Shown one piece after another: positions 1-10,264 of a DNA stretch of 64,000 bases (within the stretch, counting starts at the first letter, position 1; each line of letters opens with the position of its first letter). Source of the stretch: an uncultured Prevotellaceae bacterium (GTDB taxonomy: Bacteria; Bacteroidota; Bacteroidia; Bacteroidales; Bacteroidaceae); the NCBI GenBank assembly GCA_900318555.1, contig ONKX01000003.1, positions 53,959 through 117,958 of the forward strand, written 5' to 3'. The notes under the pieces are model-generated. The model was not told the origin of the DNA, searched no databases, and was given only the letters and a program-made list of their open reading frames with translations. A program made the position numbers and the translations under genes.

Positions 1-935
1 ATGTTATGGTCTGTAGACACAGCAGGATGGAAAATCTCCTCCTGCCAGTCGGTGTTGCCATAGTTCAACAGACTGGCAGCCTTAGAATCTGCACCATAAT
101 AATCAATAATGAATTTGCGATATTCGTCGCCACTAAGTACGTCGAGTTTGTTGCGTTTCACAGAATAGGAAACGTTGCCGTTGTAGCTCACCTTGGGAGC
201 TTGACCCTGACGTCCTTTTTTAGTGGTGATGATAATGACACCGTTAGAACCACGGCTACCATAAATTGCAGTAGCTGAAGCATCCTTCAGCACGGTGAAC
301 GACTCGATATCGTTCGGGTTAACCATCGACAGGGCATTGGGTGCACCCTTTACGCCCTGGCGGTCCATTGCCAGACCGTCAATCACAATCAGAGGGTCGT
401 TAGAGGCGTTCAGTGAAGAACCACCACGAATACGGATGGTACTGCTACCACCAGGCGTACCGCCATCGCTGGTTACGTTTACACCGGCAATCTTACCTTG
501 GATCATGTCCTGAGCACTGACAATCAAACCGTGGTTCTTTTCATCGGGTTTCAGAGCTGTAACAGAACCAGTAAGGTCGTTTTTACGGGCAACACCGTAA
601 CCAATGACGACAACTTCGTTCAGCAATGCTGCATCATCCTCCAGTGTAATAATTAAGGTGGGGGCAGCCTTGACAGTTGCTGTCTGATAACCGATGTAGC
701 TGACGGTGATGTCAGCGCCTTGATTGGCTTTCAAGGTGAAGTTACCATCGAAGTCGGTGACTGCAGCGGTTTGTGTGTTCGCTACACGTACGGTGGCTCC
801 AATGATGGGTTCACCCAGAGCATCTTTAACATGGCCTTTCACGTCTATTTGCGCAAAGGCTCCTACCGATAGGAATAGTCCTAACATAAGGACGAGCATC
901 CTAAACGGAATCTTAATGTTTACCTGCTTCATCAT
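1..935 (-). CDS. SusC/RagA-family TonB-linked outer-membrane protein, N-terminal part
   Basis: This is the N-terminal 311 residues of a TonB-dependent porin of the SusC/RagA family; the rest lies beyond the left edge. Reading leftward it begins MMKQVNIK, has a signal peptide ending near GAFAQ, a carboxypeptidase-regulatory-like (CarboxypepD_reg) domain, the conserved VVVIGYG box, and a plug domain with STIRIRGGSSLNAS and GSRGSNGVIIITTKKG. Family members of about 1,000 residues import glycans across the outer membrane with a SusD lipoprotein. The gene diverges from a LacI-type regulator and starch-degrading genes, so a malto-oligosaccharide or starch substrate is inferred. Two adjacent ATGs are possible starts (935 or 932). 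Confidence 0.93.
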   Translation of the reverse strand, partial: MMKQVNIKIPFRMLVLMLGLFLSVGAFAQIDVKGHVKDALGEPIIGATVRVANTQTAAVTDFDGNFTLKANQGADITVSYIGYQTATVKAAPTLIITLEDDAALLNEVVVIGYGVARKNDLTGSVTALKPDEKNHGLIVSAQDMIQGKIAGVNVTSDGGTPGGSSTIRIRGGSSLNASNDPLIVIDGLAMDRQGVKGAPNALSMVNPNDIESFTVLKDASATAIYGSRGSNGVIIITTKKGRQGQAPKVSYNGNVSYSVKRNKLDVLSGDEYRKFIIDYYGADSKAASLLNYGNTDWQEEIFHPAVSTDHN

Positions 936-1003
936 TTAATTTTTAAAGTTAGTATTTTATAATAAGTTCACAATAAACAGAGAGAATTGATTTAAATCAA
1001 GCG

Positions 1004-1011
1004 CAAAGGTA
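1004..1011 (-). promoter_or_regulatory. -7 box for the susC-like gene
   Basis: The minus strand reads TACCTTTG, matching the Bacteroidetes -7 consensus TAnnTTTG, about 70 bp upstream of the susC-like start. No clear TTTG -33 box is seen at the normal spacing, so the promoter may depend on an activator. Confidence 0.6.
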
Positions 1012-1064
1012 AGAATTATTTCAGTTCGTTGATACTTTTTTTTAAATAAATACGTTATATAGTT

Positions 1065-1082
1065 AATGCAAACGTTTGCATT
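1065..1082. promoter_or_regulatory. Perfect 18-bp palindrome, probable LacI-family operator
   Basis: AATGCAAACGTTTGCATT is a perfect inverted repeat with the central CG typical of LacI/GalR-family operators (such as AANCGNTT). Its centre (1073.5) is 66 bp from the centre of the -7 box on each side. The adjacent LacI-type regulator is the obvious candidate ligand. At about 66 bp upstream of both promoters it is placed more like an activator or looping site than a simple roadblock. Confidence 0.75.
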
Positions 1083-1135
1083 GACGTTTATTAATAAATA
1101 TATAAGGTAAAGGTCCAACGAACGAAACTTTTCAA

Positions 1136-1143
1136 TAACTTTG
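1136..1143 (+). promoter_or_regulatory. -7 box for the LacI-type regulator operon
   Basis: TAACTTTG matches the Bacteroidetes -7 consensus and lies 43 bp before the regulator's ATG. It probably drives the regulator and the closely spaced sugar genes behind it. No good -33 TTTG is visible. Confidence 0.6.
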
Positions 1144-1186
1144 CACGCAGAAGCGTGCTAAAACGCAAAGTAATGCTGAAAACCTG

Positions 1187-2212
1187 ATGAAAGAAAAGAC
1201 GCCATTGACAATGAAGGACATAGCCCGCGAGTTTGGTATTAGCGTGGCAACGGTGTCCCGTGCATTGAAGGATTCGACCCGTATATCAGCAGAACGCAGG
1301 GCGGCCATCCAGCAGTATGCACGTGAGCATAACTTTACACCCAACGTCATTGCCGAGTCGTTGCGCTTTTCGCGAATACAGCCCATCAAGGTGATAGGTG
1401 TTATTATTCCCGAGTTTACCCATTTCTATTTTATGTCTGTTTTGTCTGGCATTGAAGAAGAGGCACTGGCTCGCGGCTATCGTATCATGGTGGCACAGAG
1501 TGATGAGAAATATGAGCGTGAGGTACGTATCTGCCAGTCATTCTATGAGAATAAGGTATGTGGTATCATTGTTTCGCAGGCAAAGGATACACAGAAATAC
1601 GACCACTTCCAGAAACTGATGGACGCAGGTGTCCCATTGGTATTCTATGATAGAATATGTACGGGCGTGAATGCCAGCCGTGTGGTAGTTGACGACTACA
1701 TGGGTGCATTCAATGCGGTTACCTATTTGATAGAGACAGGCTGCAAGCGCATCGCCTTTTATGGGTCGGCACCTACGTTGGAGATTTCAAAAAATCGTTT
1801 TAATGGTTATAAGGATGCCTTGTTGAAACACGGGTTGGAATATGACGAGACCATTACCCGTATCTGTGACAACCGCGCTGACGCCGAGGCTATTACGCCA
1901 GAACTGTTGCAACAAGAAACTCGGCCTGATGGATTCTTTGCCGTAAACGACGATACGGCTATCGGTATCTTGTATACAGCGAAGCGTATGGGGTTGAAAG
2001 TGCCGCAGGATATTTCAATTTGTGGTTTTACCAATGGACAGCGTGCTGTGGCCTGCGATCCGATGCTGACTACCGTTGAACAACGGGGCGTCAAGGTTGG
2101 TGAAGAGGCAGCAGACATCCTGATAAGTCATGTGGAGGGAACCATTCCCTTGGATAAGGCTGAGCGTCGTATCGTCCGTACTAGACTGATTATTAGAGGA
2201 ACAACAAAATAA
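1187..2212 (+). CDS. LacI/GalR-family transcriptional regulator
   Basis: A 341-residue DNA-binding regulator. The N-terminal LacI helix-turn-helix and hinge (about residues 5-55: MKDIAREFGISVATVSRALK) are followed by a periplasmic-binding-protein-like effector domain (from about residue 65, IKVIGVIIPEF, to the end). The length is normal for the family. It diverges from the susC-like gene, lies 8 bp upstream of the MFS transporter gene, and is next to a perfect palindromic operator. It therefore probably controls both directions of the locus in response to maltose or a related sugar; the sugar is inferred from the neighbours. Confidence 0.93.
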   Translation: MKEKTPLTMKDIAREFGISVATVSRALKDSTRISAERRAAIQQYAREHNFTPNVIAESLRFSRIQPIKVIGVIIPEFTHFYFMSVLSGIEEEALARGYRIMVAQSDEKYEREVRICQSFYENKVCGIIVSQAKDTQKYDHFQKLMDAGVPLVFYDRICTGVNASRVVVDDYMGAFNAVTYLIETGCKRIAFYGSAPTLEISKNRFNGYKDALLKHGLEYDETITRICDNRADAEAITPELLQQETRPDGFFAVNDDTAIGILYTAKRMGLKVPQDISICGFTNGQRAVACDPMLTTVEQRGVKVGEEAADILISHVEGTIPLDKAERRIVRTRLIIRGTTK

Positions 2213-2220
2213 TATAAGAT

Positions 2221-3537
2221 ATGAAACAAAAACCTAATTTACCGTTTTGGAGTCTCTGGAACCTGAGTTTCGGTTTCTTTGGCGTTCAGATAGCATACGC
2301 TTTGCAGTCTGCTAACATCTCCCGTATTTTTGCTACGTTGGGCGCAGACCCGCATAATCTAAGCTATTTCTGGATACTGCCCCCGTTGATGGGTATCTTG
2401 GTACAGCCCATTGTGGGAACATTGAGCGACAAGACATGGACACGCTTCGGGCGTCGTATACCTTATTTATTTATAGGAGCCACGGTTGCCGTACTGGTGA
2501 TGTGTCTGCTGCCAAATGCTGGTTCTTTGGGACTGACGGTGGGTGCTGCCATGTTGTTCGGACTGATAGCTTTGATGTTCCTTGATACCAGTATCAATAT
2601 GGCCATGCAGCCGTTCAAGATGTTGGTAGGCGATATGGTCAATGAAGAACAGAAAGCCAAGGCATACAGCATCCAGTCATTCCTCTGCAATGCTGGTTCG
2701 GTGGCAGGCTATTTGTTCCCCTTTATCTTTACCTTTATCGGTATCAGCAATGTAGCTGAGAAAGGTGTGGTTCCCGATAGTGTCATCTGGTCGTTCTATA
2801 TTGGTGCTGCCATTCTGATAGGCTGTGTGGTTTATACCACGTCAAAGGTCAAGGAGTGGAATCCGCAGGAGTATAACGAATACAATCCCGTATCAGAGGA
2901 GAAAGAGGAGGGTGCCAATTGGATTACCCTCCTGAAGAATGCTCCTTCTACCTTCTGGAAGGTCGGACTCGTGCAGTTCTTCTGCTGGGCAGCATTCCTG
3001 TATATGTGGAACTACACGACGGGTGCTATCGCTGAGACGGTGTGGAACACCACCGATCCTGCCAGTGAGGATTTCCAGGCAGCAGGCAACTGGGTGGGTG
3101 TGCTCTTTGCCGTGCAGGCCGTGGGTTCTGTTGTTTGGGCGACAGTGCTGCCTCAGTTTAAGAATACAAAGGTTGCATACGCGGTAAGCCTCTTGTTGGG
3201 TGCAGTTGGTTTTGCCATGGTACCGTTCCTCCACGACCAGTATCTGCAGTTCATTCCATTCCTGCTCATTGGCTGTGCGTGGGCCGCTATGCTGGCTATG
3301 CCATTTACGTTTGTCACCAACGCACTGCAGGGCTATGGCCACATGGGAGCCTATCTGGGTTTGTTCAATGGAACCATTTGTATTCCGCAGATTGTCGCAG
3401 CCCTTTGTGGTGGCGTCGTTCTCTCGCTGATAGGTAGTCATCAGTCGTCCATGATGCTGGTGGAAGCAGTCTTATTAGTAGTAGGTGGAGCTTGCGTGAC
3501 AGTGATTAAAGATCATAAAGTGCAATCGGTTGCATAA
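2221..3537 (+). CDS. MFS sugar transporter, SLC45-like (maltose/glucose-type)
   Basis: A 438-residue inner-membrane permease with about twelve hydrophobic segments. The N-terminus (NLSFGFFGVQIAYALQSANISRIF) and the loop DKTWTRFGRRIPY are typical of SLC45-like major facilitator transporters found in Bacteroidetes maltose loci. A charged central cytoplasmic loop (about residues 215-235, rich in Glu) separates two six-helix halves. It follows the LacI-type regulator by 8 bp and precedes a cytoplasmic-type 4-alpha-glucanotransferase gene. Import of maltose or short maltodextrins is therefore the likely role. Confidence 0.88.
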   Translation: MKQKPNLPFWSLWNLSFGFFGVQIAYALQSANISRIFATLGADPHNLSYFWILPPLMGILVQPIVGTLSDKTWTRFGRRIPYLFIGATVAVLVMCLLPNAGSLGLTVGAAMLFGLIALMFLDTSINMAMQPFKMLVGDMVNEEQKAKAYSIQSFLCNAGSVAGYLFPFIFTFIGISNVAEKGVVPDSVIWSFYIGAAILIGCVVYTTSKVKEWNPQEYNEYNPVSEEKEEGANWITLLKNAPSTFWKVGLVQFFCWAAFLYMWNYTTGAIAETVWNTTDPASEDFQAAGNWVGVLFAVQAVGSVVWATVLPQFKNTKVAYAVSLLLGAVGFAMVPFLHDQYLQFIPFLLIGCAWAAMLAMPFTFVTNALQGYGHMGAYLGLFNGTICIPQIVAALCGGVVLSLIGSHQSSMMLVEAVLLVVGGACVTVIKDHKVQSVA

Positions 3538-3576
3538 AAGGATTCGACATAGTTAACAATTAAAGATAATACGCTT

Positions 3577-6003
3577 ATGAAAATCTTATTTAATGTAGAA
3601 TACCACACCACTTTTGGCGAGAATTTGGTGTTAAATATTTTGCCCGAGAAAGAAGGCGGTAAGGTGTCGCAGCACAAGATGACGACGCTCGATGGTGAGC
3701 ACTGGTTTGTAGAAATAAGAAAAGAGACAAAACCAGGCACGTTCATTGATTATTATTATAGTCTTATGCGTGGCGACCAAGAAGCTCGCCACGAGTGGAT
3801 GGTAGAACCCCATCGTCTGGAATTTGCTGCTACGAAGGCAGTGCGTTATGTAGTCTATGACCACTGGATTGATATCCCTGAGGATGCATACATGTATAGT
3901 TCAGCCTTTACGGAGTGTGTGGCGGCTCGCAAACGTGCGCTTAGCACGAAGTCGGAATATCAGCGTACTATCCGTCTGAAGGTTCGTGCACCACAGTTGA
4001 GAATGGGCGAAAAACTCGCTATTGTGGGTGAGCCGGAATCGCTAGGTGCTTGGAATCCCTTAAAGGCGATTGTCATGGATGAGCATGAATATAACGAATG
4101 GGCCGTCTCGCTGGACGCCTCACGACTGCCTTATGGTCGTTTTGAGTTTAAATTCATGATCATTGGCAACGAGACCGATTCTCCGATGTGGGAACCTGGT
4201 GCTAATCGGTCTATTGAAATCCTAGAGATGGATGCCAACGAAGTGGTGGTTTATGAATTGCCACAGGCCTATTTCACCATTTATCCATGGAAGGGTGCTG
4301 GCACGGTAGTGCCCATCTTCTCCTTGCGTAGTGAGGGCTCTTTCGGTGTGGGTGACTTTGGCGACCTGAAGATGATGATTGACTGGGTGTCGAAAACGGA
4401 GCAGCGCTTCTTGCAGGTGTTGCCCATCAATGATACTAATATTACTCATACTTGGCAGGACAGCTATCCCTATAACTCCATCAGCATCTATGCCCTGCAC
4501 CCACAATATACCGACTTCCGACAGTTGCCTGAGATAAAAGATAAGGAGAAAAAAGAAAAATTCGAGCAGTTACGTCAGGAGTTGAACGCCCTGTCGCAGA
4601 TTGACTACGAACGGATGTTTAGTGCCAAGATGGACTATCTGCATGAGCTGTTTGCACAGGAGTGGGCTACGGTGAAACGTCGTGCATCTTACAAGGAGTT
4701 CTTTGAAGAAAACAAAGCGTGGCTCGCACCTTATGCTGAGTTCTGCTACTATCGTGACCTCTATGGTACTGCAACGTTCTCCGAGTGGCCCAAGCTGCTG
4801 GCAAAGCCAGATAAGAACATAACAGATTTCTGGTGCTATGTGCAGTATAACCTCGATCAGCAGATGCGTGCTGCTCACGATTATGCCCGCAAGCATCGTG
4901 TTGTTCTCAAAGGTGATATCCCCATCGGCATCAGTCGTGATGGTGTGGAAGCTTGGGTAGAACCAAAGTATTTCAATCTCAACGGACAGGCAGGTGCGCC
5001 ACCCGATCCGTTCTCGGCCGATGGTCAGAACTGGGGATTCCCCACCTACAATTGGGACGAGATGTTGAAGGACGGCTGTTCGTGGTGGGTACGCCGCTTC
5101 CGCAAGATGGCACAGTATTTTGATGCTTATCGCATTGATCATGTACTGGGATTCTTCCGTATCTGGGAGATTCCCGTTCCTGAGAAATCTGGTCTTGAGG
5201 GACAATTTGCTCCAGCACTGGGCTTGAGCCGTGAGGAGATAGAGAGTTATGGCATTATAGGTCACGAAGACCTCTTCTTGGTCGATCACAAGCGCAAGGA
5301 CCGTTGGCATCCACGCATCGCCGTGCAGTATCAAGCTCCTTACGAGAAGTTGGACGAAGGCGAGAAGTATAATTTCAACCGACTCTACAACGACTATTTC
5401 TATCGTCGTAACAACCAGTTCTGGTATCAGGAGGCTATGAAGAAACTGCCTCGTCTGACACAGGCAACCCGCATGCTTTGTTGTGCCGAGGACCTTGGTA
5501 TGGTACCCGACTGCGTGCCTTGGGTGATGAACGAACTGCGCATCCTCTCGCTCGAAATCCAGACAATGCCGAAAGATCCCAATGTCCGGTTTGGCAAATT
5601 GTCGCATAATCCCTACCGCTCCGTATGTACCTTCTCCACTCACGATATGCCGACGCTACGTCAATGGTGGGACGAGGACTACGAACAGACTCAGGCCTAC
5701 TATAATGGCCCGTTACGTCGCGGTGGTGATGCACCTCATCCACTGCCAGGGTGGTTGGCAAAGGATATCTTAAGTCGTCAGCTTACCTCGCCCTCTATGC
5801 TGTGCCTGCTGTCGCTGCAGGATTGGCTGTCTATTGACGAACGTCTGCGTCTGCCGGACCAGAATGCCGAGCGTATTAATATCCCAGCGAATCCCCGCCA
5901 CTATTGGCGCTATCGTATGCACCTCACCATCGAACAATTGATGAAGGAGGATGACTTCAATGACACTATCAAGACATTAATCATTCAAAGTGGACGAAAA
6001 TAA
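3577..6003 (+). CDS. malQ: 4-alpha-glucanotransferase (GH77) with N-terminal CBM20 domains
   Basis: An 808-residue amylomaltase that disproportionates malto-oligosaccharides. There is no signal peptide, so it is probably cytoplasmic. Two starch-binding CBM20-like domains come first (about residues 1-125 and 130-235; the second carries LGAWNPLKA), followed by the GH77 barrel. Probable catalytic residues are Asp near 520 (YRIDHVLGFFRIW), Glu near 638 (CAEDLGMVPDCVP) and Asp near 689 (STHDMPTLRQWW). The CBM20-GH77 layout matches Bacteroidetes and plant DPE2-like enzymes. It sits 9 bp upstream of the GH97 gene and probably processes maltose brought in by the MFS transporter. Confidence 0.95.
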   Translation: MKILFNVEYHTTFGENLVLNILPEKEGGKVSQHKMTTLDGEHWFVEIRKETKPGTFIDYYYSLMRGDQEARHEWMVEPHRLEFAATKAVRYVVYDHWIDIPEDAYMYSSAFTECVAARKRALSTKSEYQRTIRLKVRAPQLRMGEKLAIVGEPESLGAWNPLKAIVMDEHEYNEWAVSLDASRLPYGRFEFKFMIIGNETDSPMWEPGANRSIEILEMDANEVVVYELPQAYFTIYPWKGAGTVVPIFSLRSEGSFGVGDFGDLKMMIDWVSKTEQRFLQVLPINDTNITHTWQDSYPYNSISIYALHPQYTDFRQLPEIKDKEKKEKFEQLRQELNALSQIDYERMFSAKMDYLHELFAQEWATVKRRASYKEFFEENKAWLAPYAEFCYYRDLYGTATFSEWPKLLAKPDKNITDFWCYVQYNLDQQMRAAHDYARKHRVVLKGDIPIGISRDGVEAWVEPKYFNLNGQAGAPPDPFSADGQNWGFPTYNWDEMLKDGCSWWVRRFRKMAQYFDAYRIDHVLGFFRIWEIPVPEKSGLEGQFAPALGLSREEIESYGIIGHEDLFLVDHKRKDRWHPRIAVQYQAPYEKLDEGEKYNFNRLYNDYFYRRNNQFWYQEAMKKLPRLTQATRMLCCAEDLGMVPDCVPWVMNELRILSLEIQTMPKDPNVRFGKLSHNPYRSVCTFSTHDMPTLRQWWDEDYEQTQAYYNGPLRRGGDAPHPLPGWLAKDILSRQLTSPSMLCLLSLQDWLSIDERLRLPDQNAERINIPANPRHYWRYRMHLTIEQLMKEDDFNDTIKTLIIQSGRK

Positions 6004-8301
<2,298 letters not shown>

Positions 8302-8307
8302 TTGCTG

Positions 8308-10251
8308 ATGCCAACCGCAGCTGCCATACAGGCTCTCCAACAACAACGCCTCTTGCTCCAGCTGGAATACCAGACGGAGAAAGAGGCTTACCGCCAACAA
8401 ACCGAGACCATCGGTATCGGGCGGAAGGTGAAACGTGGTGATGCTTGGTGGCCGCTCCGCATAGGTAAGAGCTACTATAATTCGCTCAACCAACTGGCAC
8501 TGGAAGTTCATCGGACGAAAGACACAGACATTGAACACAATTTCGAGTTCGGGCGTCCGGTGGTCTTTTTCTCTAATGAATCTAGTGACTCTAGAACATC
8601 TAGCAACTCTAGAGAAACTACCATCCGTTATTTCCGCTTTACGGGCGTGGTGAGTTATGTCGATGGTGACCGCATGGTGGTGACGTTGCCCGATAATGCG
8701 CAGATCATCGACCTGCAGGGGGCAGATAATGTCGGCATACAACTGTCGTTCGACGAGACCAGCTATCGGCTGATGATGGAGGCGTTGGATCGTGCCATTA
8801 GAGGCAAGGGCCGTCTGGGTTATCTGCGTGATCTCTTTCATTCAAAGAGTCAAAAACCGGAGACCTTTACGTTCCAACCTATGCATTTCCCTTATCTGAA
8901 TGCAACACAGGAACAGGCAGTCAACGAGGTGCTCCGAGCCAAGGATGTGGCTATCGTCCATGGTCCTCCAGGAACAGGAAAGACGACAACGCTCGTTGAG
9001 GCTATCCGTGAGACGCTGATGCGCGAGAATCAGGTGTTGGTTTGTGCACAAAGCAATATGGCGGTCGATTGGATATCCGAAAAATTGGTCGATCGGGGTA
9101 TCAATGTTTTACGCATCGGTAACCCCACGCGTGTCAACGACAAGATGCTGTCGTTTACCTATGAACGTCGTTTCGAGGCTCATCCTGACTATCCCCAGTT
9201 GTGGGCCCTGCGCAAAGCCATCCGCGACTTAAAGAGCCACCGTTCCCGTCGAGCCACCGACGGATACCATCAAAAACTGGAAAGCCTGAAGAGCCGTGCT
9301 ACGGAATTGGAAATCCGCATCAATAGCGAACTCTTTGGTGAGGCGCGTGTCATTGCTTCGACATTGGTGGGGTCTGCAAACCGTCTGCTCGATGGTCAGA
9401 AATTCGGATCTTTGTTTATCGATGAGGCTGCCCAGGCGTTGGAGGCTGCCTGTTGGATTCCCATGCGACGCGTTAGTCGAGTGATACTTGCTGGTGATCA
9501 TTGTCAGTTACCGCCTACCGTCAAGAGTATTGCCGCTATGAAGGCAGGTTTGGGCAAGACACTGATGGAACGTATCGTCGAGACGCATCCAGAGGCTGTT
9601 ACCCTGCTGCGTATCCAATATCGCATGAACGATGACATCATGCGCTTTTCCTCCGACTATTTTTATCATGGTCAGGTGGAGAGTGCCCCTGAGGTGAAAT
9701 TCCGGGGTATCCTTGACCTCGACACACCTATGGAGTGGATAGACACTTCTGAATATACAGAATTGTCCGAGGATTCAGAGGGCGAAGACCTTTCCTTCAA
9801 GGAAGAATTCGTGGGTGAGAGCTATGGTCGTATCAACAAGGCCGAGGGTATGCTCACCATGCATGTCCTGCAACAGTATTTCGAACGTATCGGCAAACAG
9901 CGCTTGTTGGACGAGCGTATCGATGTGGGCATGATCTCACCTTATCGTGCTCAGGTGCAGTATTTGAGGCGTCTGTTGATGAAAAGTGCATATTTCAAAC
10001 CCTTCCGTCGACTCATTAGTATCAACACTGTTGATGGATTTCAGGGACAAGAACGCGACATAATCGTCATATCTATGGTACGTTCCAATGATGAAGGGCA
10101 AATTGGCTTCCTCCGGGATTTGCGTCGCATGAATGTAGCAATCACCCGAGCCCGTATGAAGGTCATCATTCTGGGCAATCGTCAAACGATGACGCGTCAT
10201 CCTTTCTACCGCCAGTTATGGCAGTATTGTTGCAATGTTCGAACAACTTAA
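8308..10251 (+). CDS. Superfamily 1B DNA/RNA helicase, IGHMBP2/Upf1-like
   Basis: A protein of about 647 residues with an N-terminal OB/beta-barrel-like region (KRGDAWWPLRIG) and a UvrD/Upf1-type helicase core. Motifs are Walker A GPPGTGKTTT (about residue 219), motif II DEAAQALEA (about 372), LAGDHCQLPPT, QYRM, the DGFQGQERDIIV motif and the C-terminal VAITRAR. Such proteins unwind nucleic acid 5' to 3' with ATP. The gene abuts the GH97 stop; an ATG at 8308 is preferred over an in-frame TTG at 8302. About residues 93-106 (SSDSRTSSNSRE) are encoded by a four-unit TCTAGnnnn array and look like an insertion between two beta strands. Its position inside a sugar locus has no obvious functional reason. 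Confidence 0.9.
   Translation: MPTAAAIQALQQQRLLLQLEYQTEKEAYRQQTETIGIGRKVKRGDAWWPLRIGKSYYNSLNQLALEVHRTKDTDIEHNFEFGRPVVFFSNESSDSRTSSNSRETTIRYFRFTGVVSYVDGDRMVVTLPDNAQIIDLQGADNVGIQLSFDETSYRLMMEALDRAIRGKGRLGYLRDLFHSKSQKPETFTFQPMHFPYLNATQEQAVNEVLRAKDVAIVHGPPGTGKTTTLVEAIRETLMRENQVLVCAQSNMAVDWISEKLVDRGINVLRIGNPTRVNDKMLSFTYERRFEAHPDYPQLWALRKAIRDLKSHRSRRATDGYHQKLESLKSRATELEIRINSELFGEARVIASTLVGSANRLLDGQKFGSLFIDEAAQALEAACWIPMRRVSRVILAGDHCQLPPTVKSIAAMKAGLGKTLMERIVETHPEAVTLLRIQYRMNDDIMRFSSDYFYHGQVESAPEVKFRGILDLDTPMEWIDTSEYTELSEDSEGEDLSFKEEFVGESYGRINKAEGMLTMHVLQQYFERIGKQRLLDERIDVGMISPYRAQVQYLRRLLMKSAYFKPFRRLISINTVDGFQGQERDIIVISMVRSNDEGQIGFLRDLRRMNVAITRARMKVIILGNRQTMTRHPFYRQLWQYCCNVRTT
8581..8616 (+). repeat. 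9-bp TCTAGnnnn tandem array (4 units) in the helicase gene
   Basis: Four TCTAG cores start at 8581, 8590, 8599 and 8608, exactly 9 bp apart, with different four-base spacers. They encode a Ser-rich insertion. The same core and period recur in prfB at 27158. Confidence 0.85.
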
Positions 10252-10264
10252 AAAAAGATAAAAT

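Noticed and set aside
4570-5643. 357-residue minus-strand frame within malQ
   Set aside because: The sense strand encodes an intact GH77 enzyme with catalytic motifs in this very region; the antisense product shows no domain.
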